Positions 35,079 through 48,700 of a stretch of 64,000 nucleotides of DNA are shown in pieces (the stretch's first letter is position 1; each line of letters opens with the position of its first letter). The position numbers and the translations under genes were made by a program. Source of the DNA: Carya illinoinensis (taxonomy: Eukaryota > Streptophyta > Magnoliopsida > Fagales > Juglandaceae); the NCBI RefSeq assembly GCF_018687715.1, contig NC_056766.1:8545501-8609500 (forward strand), read 5' to 3'. The notes below the pieces were generated by a model. The model ran no database searches. It saw only the letters and a list, made by a program, of their open reading frames with translations, and had not been told where the DNA came from.

Positions 35079-37580
35079 CTAGGCATCCATGTGAGTCTCC
35101 TGATGAGACTCTCTTCGATTGCATTCCAGGTCAGCTACACGATTGTTCATCATACTCTGGTAGTCTTTAAATAGATTCTTGAAAGTATGCAACTCATCTT
35201 TTAGTACCTCTAGCTGGCTCTTGTACACATTTGCTTCATTCTTGTTCCTTTCATTCTCTTCAACAATCCTAACATAGTCCCTATTCTTGCGCAATGCTAT
35301 TGAAGCTTCAGGTATAACTGAGTGTCCAAGTCCTGTTGCATAACCTGCTTTATATCCTAAAACCTCCTTGAATGCTGCATTGCACTTCTCATTGTTGTTT
35401 TCTGTATTCACCTCAGTCTCATCCAATCGCTCAAGTATTAGTTTCTACATCCATTGATAGGGATAGGAAAACACCATTAATGCATGCAAACAGGGGGACT
35501 AACCTTAACAGACTGGACTCAACAGGAACAAAATTTGACTTACGTAATTCTATTCTGCTAGGCCAGTTATAAAACAGCCCATCTTTCTTGACCAATGCAC
35601 TTCTTTGTAAAACTGTATCAAGTTCGGGTCTTATTCATTCTGCAACCATCAACACATTTGTAAGAAATGCCTATATTTTTAGCCAAGAAAGCATATATGG
35701 TGTTAGTTGAATCAGAAAAATCAACTAGACTAACCATTTCCTCAAATATTCATACGAATGGCTTTCTCCCTCCTATATGCTTCACATTTTGTTTCTGCCT
35801 ATTTCTTTGGTTTCTCTTTGACATTTTCTGTATAATATTGAGGGTTAAAGTATTAAGATCTATATAATTAAAATATTATATAGCAACTTGTTTTAAATGG
35901 AAAATTCACTGGGTTATTTTTTCCTCTACTAATATATTGCTAAGTATTTATAACTACTAATCTGGGCTTTAACCTGCAAATTTTCTGCCCTATGGGTGTA
36001 ACCTGTAACACCCTATTGTATCTATCTTAACCATGCACAATACTGTCAACACTCAATATTTTAATTATGTAACAAATGAAACGTATTTGTTATGAATTTC
36101 TACATGCCTTATGTCATTAATTCTTAACAGTTTTCTCTGTTTAACACAAAATACTGGTTTGTATTATCCAATTAATAAACCATGCAGCACCACGTGTCAT
36201 TGTTGAACAAGATTTACCTCTAATTTTTGCCAACAAAATGCTACAAATCCAATCTGTCATTGACAGCAGAGGGCATGGCAATGACAGATGACTAGGAGCA
36301 GACTCTCCTAGATATTCTACTTTGTTTTAAGAGGTTATGCAAGTTGTAACTCATTAGCAATACATATTTAGTGTAAACTCCTCGTCTGATTATCTCTCTA
36401 TCATGCTAAATTACATTATTGAGACAAAATTTTGTGAAATGAGTGTATGTTTAACACACTCATCCATTTTCAATCATGTAACCCAACCAGTATGCAAGCA
36501 TGACAGAAAGGGAGTTCCAGCCTAACATCTTGCTAAGTATTTATAGTACTACACTAGCAACCAATAACCAATTCAATTGATGTTGTGTCATTCTAGAAAA
36601 TTATTAATATATAATGCAGATTTCCTATTTGCTAAATCACTTTCTATTGCGTTGTAACTAGTATGACAATGAGGATATACCTTGAATTCTTCACTTGGCC
36701 ACATCCGACATAGATGTTCCCATACCGGCTTCTCCACCCACGATGTCCCGCCAAAAAGTGCTGCTTCTATCGACCCATACCTTATGTATTGCTTTCGCAA
36801 TAAGTAGTGAAATGCATTATATTTCCTGGCGACTGCGTTTCTCACACACTCACGATGCGAACTTTGTGTCCAATCCAATTTAAAATTAGCTTACGATAAC
36901 CACCAAACAGTCAATGCCACCTTCACTAACAACTATAAGGCTTGACACTAAGAGCTGGTAGGATGTATATTAATATTTACAACAAAACAGTACATATGTG
37001 ACATTACCTACACTCTTGCATTGTCTTACCTTAACATGGTCGATTAGCTCTTCTTTCTCCTCTTTTGGCACAGCTTTCTAGCTTGCATGGATCATGTTAG
37101 CATGAAGTCTCACGATCGTGGTCACCCGTCCAGAAAATAAGTTGTAATTTTCGCACGATGGACCTCTTTGTCCATCCTTAATATTCAGGGGTATCTAACC
37201 AAATTTTCTGACTCTCTCAAACAATGTGTCTTTTGCTGGTCCTCAACCACGTTTCCGGGAAGGTGCATCAGTTCCTTCTATCCACCAATAACATTAACTC
37301 AACACCAGTTGAAAGCTAATAGATATCTTAAGTAAAACAAACAGTACAAACTGTTTAAGGAATAATGTTTTTTCAACTTACGTGCATTAGTTACATTCCT
37401 ACTATCTGGATTTGCTTCATCCCTGGCCTCCTCTACAGCCACATTTGGAGGTTGAGTGGAATCACCAACCACGTCATCTTGTGTTGTATCACGCAGCAGT
37501 GGTGGCCCATGATGAAGTCGGGATACGTGGCCCCCACGTCCATATCGGCCAGGGAGCCTTCCTCTTACCCATCTTACCAT
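35079..37580 (-). pseudogene. CACTA second gene, TNPA/Ptta-type (decayed)
   Basis: At least four exon-like segments on the minus strand. Exon 1 (37580-37382) starts ATG with a basic Arg/Gly-rich stretch and ends at GCAC|GTAAGT. Exon 2 (37277-37030) holds the family block Gly-Pro-Ser-Cys-Glu-Asn-Tyr-x-Leu-Phe-Ser-Gly-Arg-Val-Thr-Thr-Ile-Val-Arg-Leu and ends AAG|GTAAGA. Exon 3 (about 36878-36681) holds Asn-Ala-Val-Ala-Arg-Lys-Tyr and Trp-Glu-His-Leu-Cys. The last (35426-35079) has the Glu-Val-Leu-Gly-Tyr-Lys-x-Gly-Tyr-x-x-Gly-Leu-Gly-His signature then a coiled coil. These match the plant Ptta/En/Spm 'Transposase_24' family, whose products bind subterminal repeats. Exon 2 has three in-frame stops and the exon 2-3 phase does not fit, so the gene is dead. 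Confidence 0.75.
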
Positions 37581-37599
37581 GACCTTATTTTTTTAAATG

Positions 37600-40500
37600 T
37601 CAATCCTACTAATGCACACACACAGAGGACATGTTAAACTTCCACAATAAAAAATAAACGAACATACTGCCTATATATTGCTTGAATGGGAAAAAGTTAC
37701 TAATCTGAAACCAATTACAGATATGTGTTGATAAAATTGAAACTATTATTAGCCTAGAGTAATAAGCATTCTACCCTAGTCCCCATCGGTGATCCCACTC
37801 ACAAACGTAGATATCAACATGAGATTGATAGCACAACCCCTAAGCTACAAACAGCCACAAATTACCTTGTGCAAATGCCCCAAAAATAAATTTTCAACCC
37901 CTAGTGTAAATTACTCCCCTTGTACCATAATTACAATTTCTGAAGTCAATATTGAAACTAAAGTGCTTGAAGATCTGTAGCTGCATGCATTTCTACCTAC
38001 CCAGTGTACTTGGTAAAAATCTTGAAAACAGATAAATGATATTGTCATTTATGTGGCTTACGTGGAGAGCTACAAACTCATACACCAAACCCACAATTCA
38101 GTCTACATATGGCTGCATGAAAAATCAATATGACAATATTGATTTGCTAATTGTAGTTTCACACATGTATAACCCTAGTGCAAGAAGCTAGAAATTGGTA
38201 TCATTTGACTTTTTGTCTGTTTCACTTAGATAGATATATGAGAGTGACTGCAGTCTATTTGTGAATACTACAAACTGCAAAACAAACTTGTATTTAATTA
38301 ATGTCTTTTTCCAGTCCGTATATAAGAATAGGAAAAATGTGGTTAGTAATCTTAGCTTTACATATATGTGGTTACAATACATATATGTTTAGAAATTGGT
38401 CTCCTGGAAACAATAAAACCCCTCTGCATACTTTGCAAATATATAAATGTGACAAAAATGTTGATCTCTTTTACATATAGAGTATTCAAGCATGCATTAC
38501 TCCCATTTGTCTCACTAAAAAAGGGAGTATCAACCAACAGACAACAGTTTAGGTGTCTAGGGGTGACAACAGGGGGAAACAATAGCATGCCTTTAATATT
38601 TTACTGGAATGCTTCTTCCTTACACATCTAAGGACAAATATATCAATCTGTAAGTACCCTTCTGGCAGTTGCATGCATTACTTATAGGCAAAACTTTTAT
38701 TGCCTCTTTGCACACACATATATATTACAGTAAGGTTTACATCCCCAGAACATGTGCTTTGAGATATGATGCACAAGTGAGAAAAACTGTGAGGCAAATA
38801 AGAGGAGATAAGAGAGAGTTAACCCAAGGTCTTCGTGGATGAAGGTAGGAGAATCTGCTCCTCTCTCTGCTTGGATGATCATCTGCTGTGTCCGAAACCT
38901 TCTGCAGTCTGATTTTGTCAAAATCTCAACTATCAGACTTTGTAGGCTGCTTTGTCTCTGGGTTTTTCTCCTCTCTCAGAAACAACTGGCGCCCTTCTCT
39001 GTTATGTGAGCAATCTAAGCCAACAAGTTATGAAAAATAGCTTTTTGAATCAATAGGGTACGGGCTCCTAGGTGTTGGCAGCAGACACCAGGAGATAAGG
39101 CCTATGAGTTGACAACAGAAAACCTAGTGCACCCCGCCTCTTTTTTGGTCTGTTCCCGCCCACTTTTTTTGTCATATATTTTTAAATGCTTCTGATGTTA
39201 TGTGCCTTTAACCTATATAACATCAAAGAACTTGGAAGTCCCTCGCTGATTTCATGCAAGACTTCTTCATTTCCTTGGTCAACATTTACTTATGGTTTAG
39301 TTAGCTATTTTTTTGCCCATAGTTCTACATAGGTTTAACTTAGTATCAGAATATTTGTTATAATCTTACAGCAAGTAAATCCCTATATGGCAAGTGGCAT
39401 ATTATTGTTGATATAGTAATACAGGTGTCAGCTGTATTACAAGTGGCAGGTTCAAATTTTTCCTATTAAATTACAGGCTTGCAATAATTATGTACAAGTG
39501 GCTGATTATTTCTCAATACAGGTGTCAGCTTAAAGTTCAGATATGTGTCAACTTTGAGTACAGGTGTTAGCTTATTCCAATGCAATTGTATAACCAGCAT
39601 AGTATGACCCTCTAGAATCTTAACTGGATATCGTTCCAAACCTGAAACTTCCTCAAATGCATTAAATTTTAAGAATAGCTTTTACAAAGCTGCACCATTC
39701 ATATAGAATAAAAAATAAGATATCATTAATTTTGCCAATTTTGGCATTGATTTGTCCATCTATATACCCCCCTCGATAGGCATTGCAACAACACATAGGT
39801 AATAAATCAATCTTTTATTCATTGGACAATTTAGGCATTGATATTGTCAAGCTGCCACATAAGTTTGATAATATCATAACATTTCTTCTCAATGGAAAAT
39901 AATGAGGTGAATAAGTGATATGAGTAGTCAATTTTTTGTGCTTAAGCCGGGTAGCTTAGAACCATGTGCTTGTTACTTTGTATGCTTCATGTAAATCAGA
40001 TTACTTGGAGGTGTTATGCTGCCCAGGTGGCAGAATATGCTATTCTGAATTACAGTCTAATATATCACGGCCATATATAAAATTATCCAATTAATGTGTC
40101 CACAATTTCATTTATCCCATTTACTTGGATTGAGTTTATTGGATTGATAAGAAATACCTAATAGCAGTGCATTACACCATAGTTTTTGGAGGATTGGTAT
40201 GGACGTTCGACAGACTGCATGTATACCTCTTATGCTGTATTTTTTATCATTACAGCACATGCAGGGAGCTGGACAATGGGACAACCTGATTGTGGTGTTA
40301 TGACTTTCAGTTTTGGCAAATTTTCTTGATACCTGTCATTCCATCTTCAACTTTTTAGAATCACATCAAATAACTTGGACATTAAATATCATGCGTCATT
40401 AGACATAGGAGGCAGCAGATCACAACATTAGCCTCCGATAACATGATTCTACACAACTCAAGAACAAGATCTACACTTGACAAAGAAGCAAGTAGGATTA

Positions 40501-41960
40501 TCTATTCTACAATGTTGGCTATAAATTCTCCATCAGTACTCAACTTTCCTTGTTCTATCAAGTGTTGTGTTTGATTAAATACTTCACCTGAAAGTTTTGT
40601 CCCATGCAGTATTGAGTTCACGTGTCACCTTCTAACAAAATATGCACGCCATCATTGAGCAGATCGATCATTGAAAAAGGCCAAAAAATAAATGACAAGT
40701 GAACAATTGTTGAAGGGTCACTCCTTACGAAAATTACAGAGAGTACTTAGTACCTTTATTGCCTTTCCAACAACTGCATCAGTTGTTGGAAGGGGTTTGT
40801 GTGCAGCTCCAGATATCCATAGGATTATATGTGAAAGTTGGCAGGACGTTGCATCTTTTTCTTTGTTCCTGGGTATCATACAGATTAAGTCATAAATAAA
40901 TAATCAATCAATAGCAAACACTCCATTATAAATTACTGCTCTGTTTTCATTAAACCCAGCAACCCAATATAATGGTAAAAATACGTTACCCTGAAACTTC
41001 CATATTACTTGTAATTTCCACCGGAATGCATTTAATTATAAACGCATTTCAACCCTAGTGTTATTGGTAACAATGAACCTAGCAATGACACATTAATATA
41101 TTCCTAACATAGCTAAATGATCAAAGCATTTAAGCAAGATACTGGCTTTAGACATATCATATTCATTTATTTAACCGATACAATGACTAAGAAAATAACA
41201 AGAATTCCGCTGGAGACTATCAGTTTTAAGTTAGTATTATCAACCAAGGCACCATGTTGTTAATGATTTTATTGCACTCATTACTGACAAACCTACTATG
41301 TTAAAGATGCATACTTGGGATTTCTTACCAAAATGATGGAAAGGCCAAACCTTCTGGTCGATACTGATGATCACCACCCTTCATTATAGAATACCCCTAA
41401 TATATTCTACTATGCCCGAAACGTAGAATTTACACCAGGACAGATGGTAACAAAATTGGTAGATAATGTCGTTGCTTCGTCCGCAATGGTTGTTGATTAC
41501 AGTTGGCACAGCTTGACATGCCACATAACTTATCATTCTGCAGAAGGCCATTTTAGACAGTCAACACTCACGATCCTCACAATACACCCATATAATGAGA
41601 CCATGCATGTATGTACATTAAAGTCATGCAATTGATGTTCAACAGACAAGGTAATATGAAGATGGGAAGCACATGGGATTCATTAGTTGGCTTTGGTTTT
41701 AGTTATACGGGAAACTCTAGTTGGTTGATGTTCATTGTACTTTTGTGGGGGTTGTGAGTATAGGTTTGTTTGCATGCAAAACTTAAGGCTGTTTAAAAAA
41801 AAGACAGAATCTAATTTAAAACGTTGCGTACGTGATTGCTTGTATACCTGCATTGGTAAAAATAAACTCCCATTGATCTTTTAATAAACATTACTACTGT
41901 ATATAACAAATAAACCGTAATAAATAAATATGTATGGAGACCATGCATTGTGAGAAAATC
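37600..41960. other. CACTA internal non-coding region between the two genes
   Basis: No coding segment recognised. The block at 39415-39570 repeats the words ACAGGTGTCAGCT / ACAGGTGTTAGCT and ACAAGTGGC(A/T)G several times. It could be promoter or intron sequence of the second gene. Confidence 0.45.
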
Positions 41961-41978
41961 AAATCATAACATTATTTG

Positions 41979-44900
41979 TTACGGCATACCATATTCATTA
42001 TCTGAGGTTGCATCATTGGTAAATGCATTAGTGTCTTTATCGCTTCTGTCAATATTATCATCGGCATCGTCGATTCCGAGCTCATCATCAACGCCATCAT
42101 CATCGAGGTATGCATCGTGGTCGGGTAAATCAGATGGTTGATGTTCTAATATGGTGGAAGGGTCAATGAGTATTGGTTCTTCATCTACCCTGTTCAATGG
42201 ATTCATCAAGTCTGGATCACTATATTGGGCTGGTGGGTAGTTTGTCGGGATGTGTTCATCTTCCTCGAAAGCGTCGTCGTCACCAGACTCTGCACCAACA
42301 TCCGCATCCTCAACCGATGACACTAAAGGAATGTTGTATACATTCCTATTTGTTATCTTATGGACCACATACCAACTACCCGCCACACTAATATCTTTTA
42401 AGTAAAACACCTGCTGGGCTTGGCAGGCAAGCGCAAAAGGTTCATCTTTATACCATGTTCTAGACGTGTTCAGGCTCGTTAGATGGTCGCCAACGCGAAT
42501 CCCTCTTCGCTTATCACCAACATCCCACCAATCACATTGAAATAAATAGACCTTACGCCAACCCATATATCTTAATTCTATAATATCTTTCAAAAGCTCA
42601 TAGAAGTCAACGGGTTGTGACTGATGTTCACCACGGATAACCAAACCGCTATTTTGAGTTCGTCGGTGCCTCTCTCAATCCTTTGTCTGAAATCTAATTC
42701 CATTCATTATGCAACAAGCGTACGACGCAACCCACTTGTCGGGACCACATGCAAGTGCATATATTTTGTCTCGTACACTGGCTGGATCAATCGAACGCTT
42801 CTCTCGAATCTATATTCCAATCAATAGACAAAATCAATCAAATTATAGTATTCCTTGAACAATTATACAATGGGTTTGTTATTTAACTTAGTTAAAAAAC
42901 AATTTTTTCCACTAAGTTCTGAAAATGTAAATTTTTACAAGAGGTTAAAGCAAACTCATATGTCGGGTTCAAATGGCATGACACATCTAACCCGGGATAC
43001 GTATTGAGGAGGTTTTATGAAGGAAGAGAAATACGTACGTGTTGCTTGAACCACCCTGGGAATTGAGCTTGGTGCCTGCGCGCAGTGTTGGTTGTGGTTT
43101 CCCTACTAATCATGTTATAATGCTCCCTGCAAAATATATAACTATTAGTTGACGTTGTAATCTGTAACCAATCAATTCTCTGGCCTAGAATCAAAATTTT
43201 ATCCACTTACTCGAGGTAATGCTCGATCTCGCCATAGTTATTGAGAACATACCAGTGGGCTCTTGAAAATAACTTCTCGGCTAGCATGTGAATGTTGGCC
43301 TCCCCGAGCGGACGGACCTTTTGTGAGAATACAGAAAACAATTCATCATTAAGCTGATCTGGGATGTCCGAGTTTCATTCAACCCGTTGATATTTGGTCT
43401 CAATGTCGTTAAGATACATTGAGCAAAACGTTAAACACTCAACGTGAACATATGCTTCAGCAATTGAACCCTCAGGGCGGGCTTTGTTCCGGACATATCG
43501 CTTGAACTTCCCCAGGTATCTCTCAAACGGATACATCCACCTATATTGCACTGGTCCGACAAGTAATGCCTCGTCTGGTAAATGAATTGCGAGGTGCACC
43601 ATAATATCAAAAAATGCAGGTGGGAAGATCATGTCAAGTTTACATAGGATTATAGAAATATCTGTTTGAAGGCGATGCAATGATTCATAAGTTAATGTTC
43701 GAGCACACAATTCCTTGAAAAATGTACATAACTCGGTCAATGCTAGTCGGATGTCGGGTCGTAGATAACCACCAATCACGACCGGAAGCAACCGTTGGAG
43801 AAAAATGTGGCAGTCATGACTTTTCATTCCGGTAATTTTGCCTTCATGAATATTCACACACCGAGCAATATTAGAGGCGAAGCCATCTGGAAAACTAACT
43901 TGTGACACCCACTCACAAAAAGATATTCTCTCATTATGGTTTAGTGTATAACATGCAAGACTCATTCGGGTTCGATCACCATTCGGACGTAAGTGTAATT
44001 CCTTCCTCAGTCCAAGACGCTCCAAATCCCTGCGTGCATTTGCAGTGTCCTTACTCTTTCCATCAATACTCAGCAAGGTGCCCAATACGCTATCACATAT
44101 GTTTTTCTCAATATGCATTACGTCTAGGTTATGCCTCAATTGCACGTCTTTCCAGTATGGGAGATCGAAGAAGATGCTTTTCTTTGTCCAGTTTAATTCT
44201 TGTGGGGCCCATTTCCTCTTCCGTCCACATTTTCCAAATTGCACATTGGAGACCTCGCGTAATGATTCAAGTATTTCTTGGGCCTTAGGTTTTCCTGGCT
44301 GACGCCGAAACTCGTTGGCACCATTGAAAGCACGTTTATTCTTTCTCCAACGGTGGTCCAGGTCCAACCAGCGATGGTGGCTCATATAACAATATTTACG
44401 CCCATAGTCCAACCACATAGAATCAGTATCTACATTGCACACAGGACATGCCAACTTCCCCTTCGTGCTCCACCCAGAAAGATTGGCGTATGCTGGAAAG
44501 TCATTTATTGTCCAGAGTAGAGATGCATGTAATTGGAAAACATCGGCACCATATGCATCATATGTCTCAATACCAGCCTCCCATAATGATATCAATTCAT
44601 CAACTAAAGGCCGAAGGAAGACATCGATATCATTTCCTCGTGACTTAGGACCAGGTATCAAACATGTCAATAGAAAGTATGGGTCTTTCATACAAGACCA
44701 AGGTGGCAAGTTGTAAGGCAGAAGTATGACTGGCCATATACTATAAGGCTTGCTCATGTTATTGAACGGGTTAAAACCGTCACTCGCAAGTCCAAGACGA
44801 ACATTACGAGCATCTTTGGCAAACCAATCATGTTTCCTGTCAAAATCTTTCCAAACTTTGGAATCAGCTGGATGCCTCATATAGCTCGAATCATCAATAC

Positions 44901-45774
44901 GACCTTCTTTATGCCATCGCATCCCTTGTGCTGTCTTTTTCGACATATAAAGGCATTGCAACCTAGGCTTCAATGGAAAATAACGCATCACTTTCTGAGG
45001 TACCCGGTGTTTACTTGTCATTGAGACCCACCTAGATGACTTGCATTTAGGACACTCATCTTTGTCCTCGTATTCTTTCCAGAACAAGATACAGTCATTT
45101 GGGCATACGTGGATTTTGGTGTAACTAAATCCCAACCCACGCTCTAGCTGACGTGCCTCATTATAGTCTTCAGGCAAGAGAGCAGTCGGGAAGGCAAATT
45201 TCAATAGCTTCAGCACCATGTTAAATGACTTCACGTTCCAACCACCAATACTCTTAATGTGAAGCAACTTCACCATAAATGATAGCTTTGAGTAATTTGT
45301 GCACGATGGATAGAGTGGACGTCGTGCATCCTTTACATACTGTTCAAAAGTATGGTGTCTTGAAGTCCCAATGTTGGGTTCTGCATTAGCATTGTCAATG
45401 CCACCAGCATTTAAACCGTGAGGACTATCCATGAAGGATCCCACCCGGATGTCATCTAACATCTCATCGACATCATCGATGTACTCACCAAAATCATCTC
45501 CATAGTCCTCATCATCAGACCGGTTGGCGTGAAAAGGATCATCTTCTCCATGAAAGATCCATTGAGTATAACTTATATCAATCCCTCACAAGAACAAATG
45601 ATCCCTCACAACATCAAATGGTTGGAAAAAATTATTACGACATATCCGGCAAGGACAGCGAATTGCATCACTGGCAGGCGCATTGGATTGAGCCATGGAT
45701 AAAAAATGATTAACTCCATCGGCATACTCATGGCTCCGCAATCTATCTTGAATATGCATCCAAGATTTATCCAT
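41979..45774 (-). pseudogene. CACTA transposase (TNPD/TNP2-like), three exons, three in-frame stops
   Basis: Exons on the minus strand: 45774-43211, 43126-43039 and 42809-41979, with splice sites GA|GTAAGT, TTTGCAG|GG, CAC|GTACGT and TATAG|ATT. The total is 3483 bases, exactly 1161 codons. The start ATG 45774 precedes Asp-Lys-Ser-Trp-Met, the usual N-terminus. Domain order: Transpos_assoc (Cys-Pro-Cys-x-x-Cys near residue 45), Transposase_21 core (Cys-Pro-x-Cys and His-Arg-Val-Pro blocks, then His-Asn-Leu-Asp-Val-Met-His-Ile-Glu-Lys-Asn), DUF4218, then DUF4216 in exon 3 (Gln-Asn-Ser-Gly, Trp-Tyr-Val-Val) and an acidic tail. TGA codons interrupt the frame at 45586-45588, 43375-43377 and 42675-42677; each sits where family members tend to have Arg. 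No frameshift is seen. Confidence 0.88.
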
Positions 45775-45799
45775 GGATTTCTTGGTAATTGGTAAAACA

Positions 45800-48700
45800 G
45801 GCGTGGTCAATAATCCTGATATACCTAGAGAAATTCAATTACTGATGTTCTAGACCGGATACCATTAGTTGCCTGACAAATTTAAAATTGTAAAACAACT
45901 TTCAGCCATGATGTACGTTAAGAAAATAAACATTGCAGAGGGAAGGGGAAAAAAAATCACAGAGTTGTGAGGGAAGGAGAATATAGCCCTTTGCACGATT
46001 ATGCACCCAAACACATGTATACCGAGTGTCCAACCCTAATATATTTGGTAGCATTAGCTCCTAAGGTGTGGTGCACATGTTAACCTTTGTTGGGAGATAT
46101 GTGAAAAAGTTAATGGAAAACATAGTATTATAAGGAATTTTGTGTCAGTTATCACAGCAAACATACAACCACTTGGATAAACAACAGCAAAACCACAACT
46201 CCATGAAGATTCATACCCAGGACATGTTTCGGGATGCACCATACAGCCACTGGGTGCCATTGTTGGTATTGCAGCAGCTATACCAAGCTATAAATTACAC
46301 ATCAGCCAAAGTTGCCAAACACATTAATACAATCACATATAGTTATAAAGCCAGTTTAACTTGGCTACATTGAAGGAAAAGCTCCCAATTTTCTCTGTTA
46401 ACTCAAATCCTGAATCCTAATGCATGCAAACCTATATTATATAACCTAGTCAAATCAAATGTGAGAGGCCATTTTCATACAATGGCCTATGTCATCTACC
46501 CAAGTTAAACCTCAAAAACCCTTGTTGTGATATATAGTAGTGGGAACTCACATAACTATATATTTTCAAGCAGACTCTTCACAACTTGTATTATAATAAC
46601 ATCAGAGAACTTACACCAAGGCTATCATAAATAATTGATGACGTGAAGACATTCAGGATTGCCTCAGCCAGCCGTGGAAGCCTAGAAAAAAAGACAAAGG
46701 GTTTAGCCCCCCCTTGGCACCAGCAAATTCGACACAGAACATGGAAAAAGCCCAAAAAAATATTTACATATTAAATATTCATCATGCAAGGAAACCACAT
46801 CCAGTAGCTGGAAACACCATAAAGAGTTGATATCTTTCACTATTGTATACTGGAAGCCAAGTGTCATAAGAGTTCATAAAGTTTTTATGGGAGAGATGAA
46901 CAAACAAGTGTGGAGGGACTAATTCAAGTTGATAAGACTTGAATGTCTTCGAAGGCAAATTTCCAGTACACCACATGTGAAGTGAAAGTTGAGGAAACCA
47001 ATTTGGTAGATGATGATAAACAGATAAATTAGAAAGTGGATTGTTAACAAATCTATATAGAACATGGACTTCTAGCTAGTAAGGCTCTCCATTGGACTAC
47101 CTATCTTAAAGTCTAAATAATAATAAAATGAGGACAACTTGCATGCATATTATTGCAAACAATTTAACAAATATGTTACAAATAGACTGCTCTATAAAAA
47201 GTTAATAAATAACTTCGTGTCAAATTAGTAGTTAACTGCACAGAACTCCTAGCCAATATCTAGAAAATGAGTGACATTGTGGGTCTAAAACCTAGACAGC
47301 ATTAGTTTCTTTAACTCATACTTTCAGTGGGTAGGCTAAGAGATTATGCAAGATTAGAAGTCTAATAAATGAAGGAAAAGCAAAATGGCAAACAGAAAAA
47401 TAAATGAAAAGAATAGGTATGCATGTAATAAATAGCATGCACTTAAAGTAGTCAAAAAGGGCAACTCGACATAGTGTGTAGATTCTTGTGCATACACAAT
47501 TTCAGAACAGGTTAGGCTCCACAAATGCATTAGCGTAATATATAAAACTGAACTAACATGGAAGTAATGAATTTTGTAATTTAATTATAAGAAATAACAG
47601 GGGTGTCAACAACTGGAAGTTGCATTAACATATAACAGCAACACTCAATCATTGGCCAATCTCAAGTATTTCTCTGGTTTAGAAGTCAAACAACAGAAGC
47701 ATGCATGAGAGAACAAAACATGTAAATGGAAAATGGGACCAAAAGTGTGTTAATCAGTTCCAATTTAATGCTACAGTGTGAAGGAGAGTCAAATCCACAT
47801 ATGCGGGTTATAGCTGAGGCCATTAAACAGAAAGAACTATATGGAATGATCCAAAACATAATGTAACAATATGACACTGCCTAAATTGCCAATAGGCAAC
47901 CATCACACGAATCCAGACATATAAGCAGATGAAAGGCACATCAAAATGGTGACAAAATGGTCAAATGAGGAAAACTAATAATGTTTAATTGAAGGACTAG
48001 CTTAATACAAACTATAGGTTGGCCTCATTGTGAAAATGACACTGAAAAATATAATATTCAGCTTCAAAAAAATTTTACGAAGCTGTAAAAGAGTATGACC
48101 ATAAACCCAGCTTACCAACCATATCAGTCACACTAATTCAGGAAAATAGAAGTACTAAGTTCATCATCAAAATGATAATTAATAAACTAGCGTTAGTATG
48201 AAACGTCAAACTTGCAGCTGAAGATAGTTATAACCATGATTTCAGCAATTGATAAAAGGGCATTCAGAATATCCGATAACACTAGGATGTTATAAAAAAT
48301 TCTTGCTCAGATCGTCGGTCATGGAGGCAAGCGCCGAAGCAAGCAAAAATATGTGGCTGAAATGGCCTCCTGATAGATCGACGCCGAACACTTGCACGCT
48401 ACTCTGCCACCAATTCCCATGGGAAACTCATGAGGTTTGATAGCTGGAAACACTGTACATCAAAATATTATAACTGGCATGGACAGTTAAATACATAGTT
48501 AATGCATACATATTGGAGAACTGTTAGCCAAAAAACAGTGGTCAAAAATATATTCTATCCACTTTTAATCTCCCAAACTAGAATTGTAATTTATGACACA
48601 AAAAGGAAAAACCCACAGCAAATACCACTACGATTAAAGATTCAAATAGATCTCAGTAAAGGCAGCAAGAAGAAGAAGAGGATATACAGAGGGTCTTCGA

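Noticed and set aside
37789..38631. Short frames between the two CACTA genes as a possible third element gene
   Set aside because: No conserved blocks, no splice-consistent extension, and low coding quality.
43902..44716. Plus-strand open frames of 65-128 codons opposite the CACTA transposase
   Set aside because: They are antisense shadows of the conserved minus-strand transposase domains.
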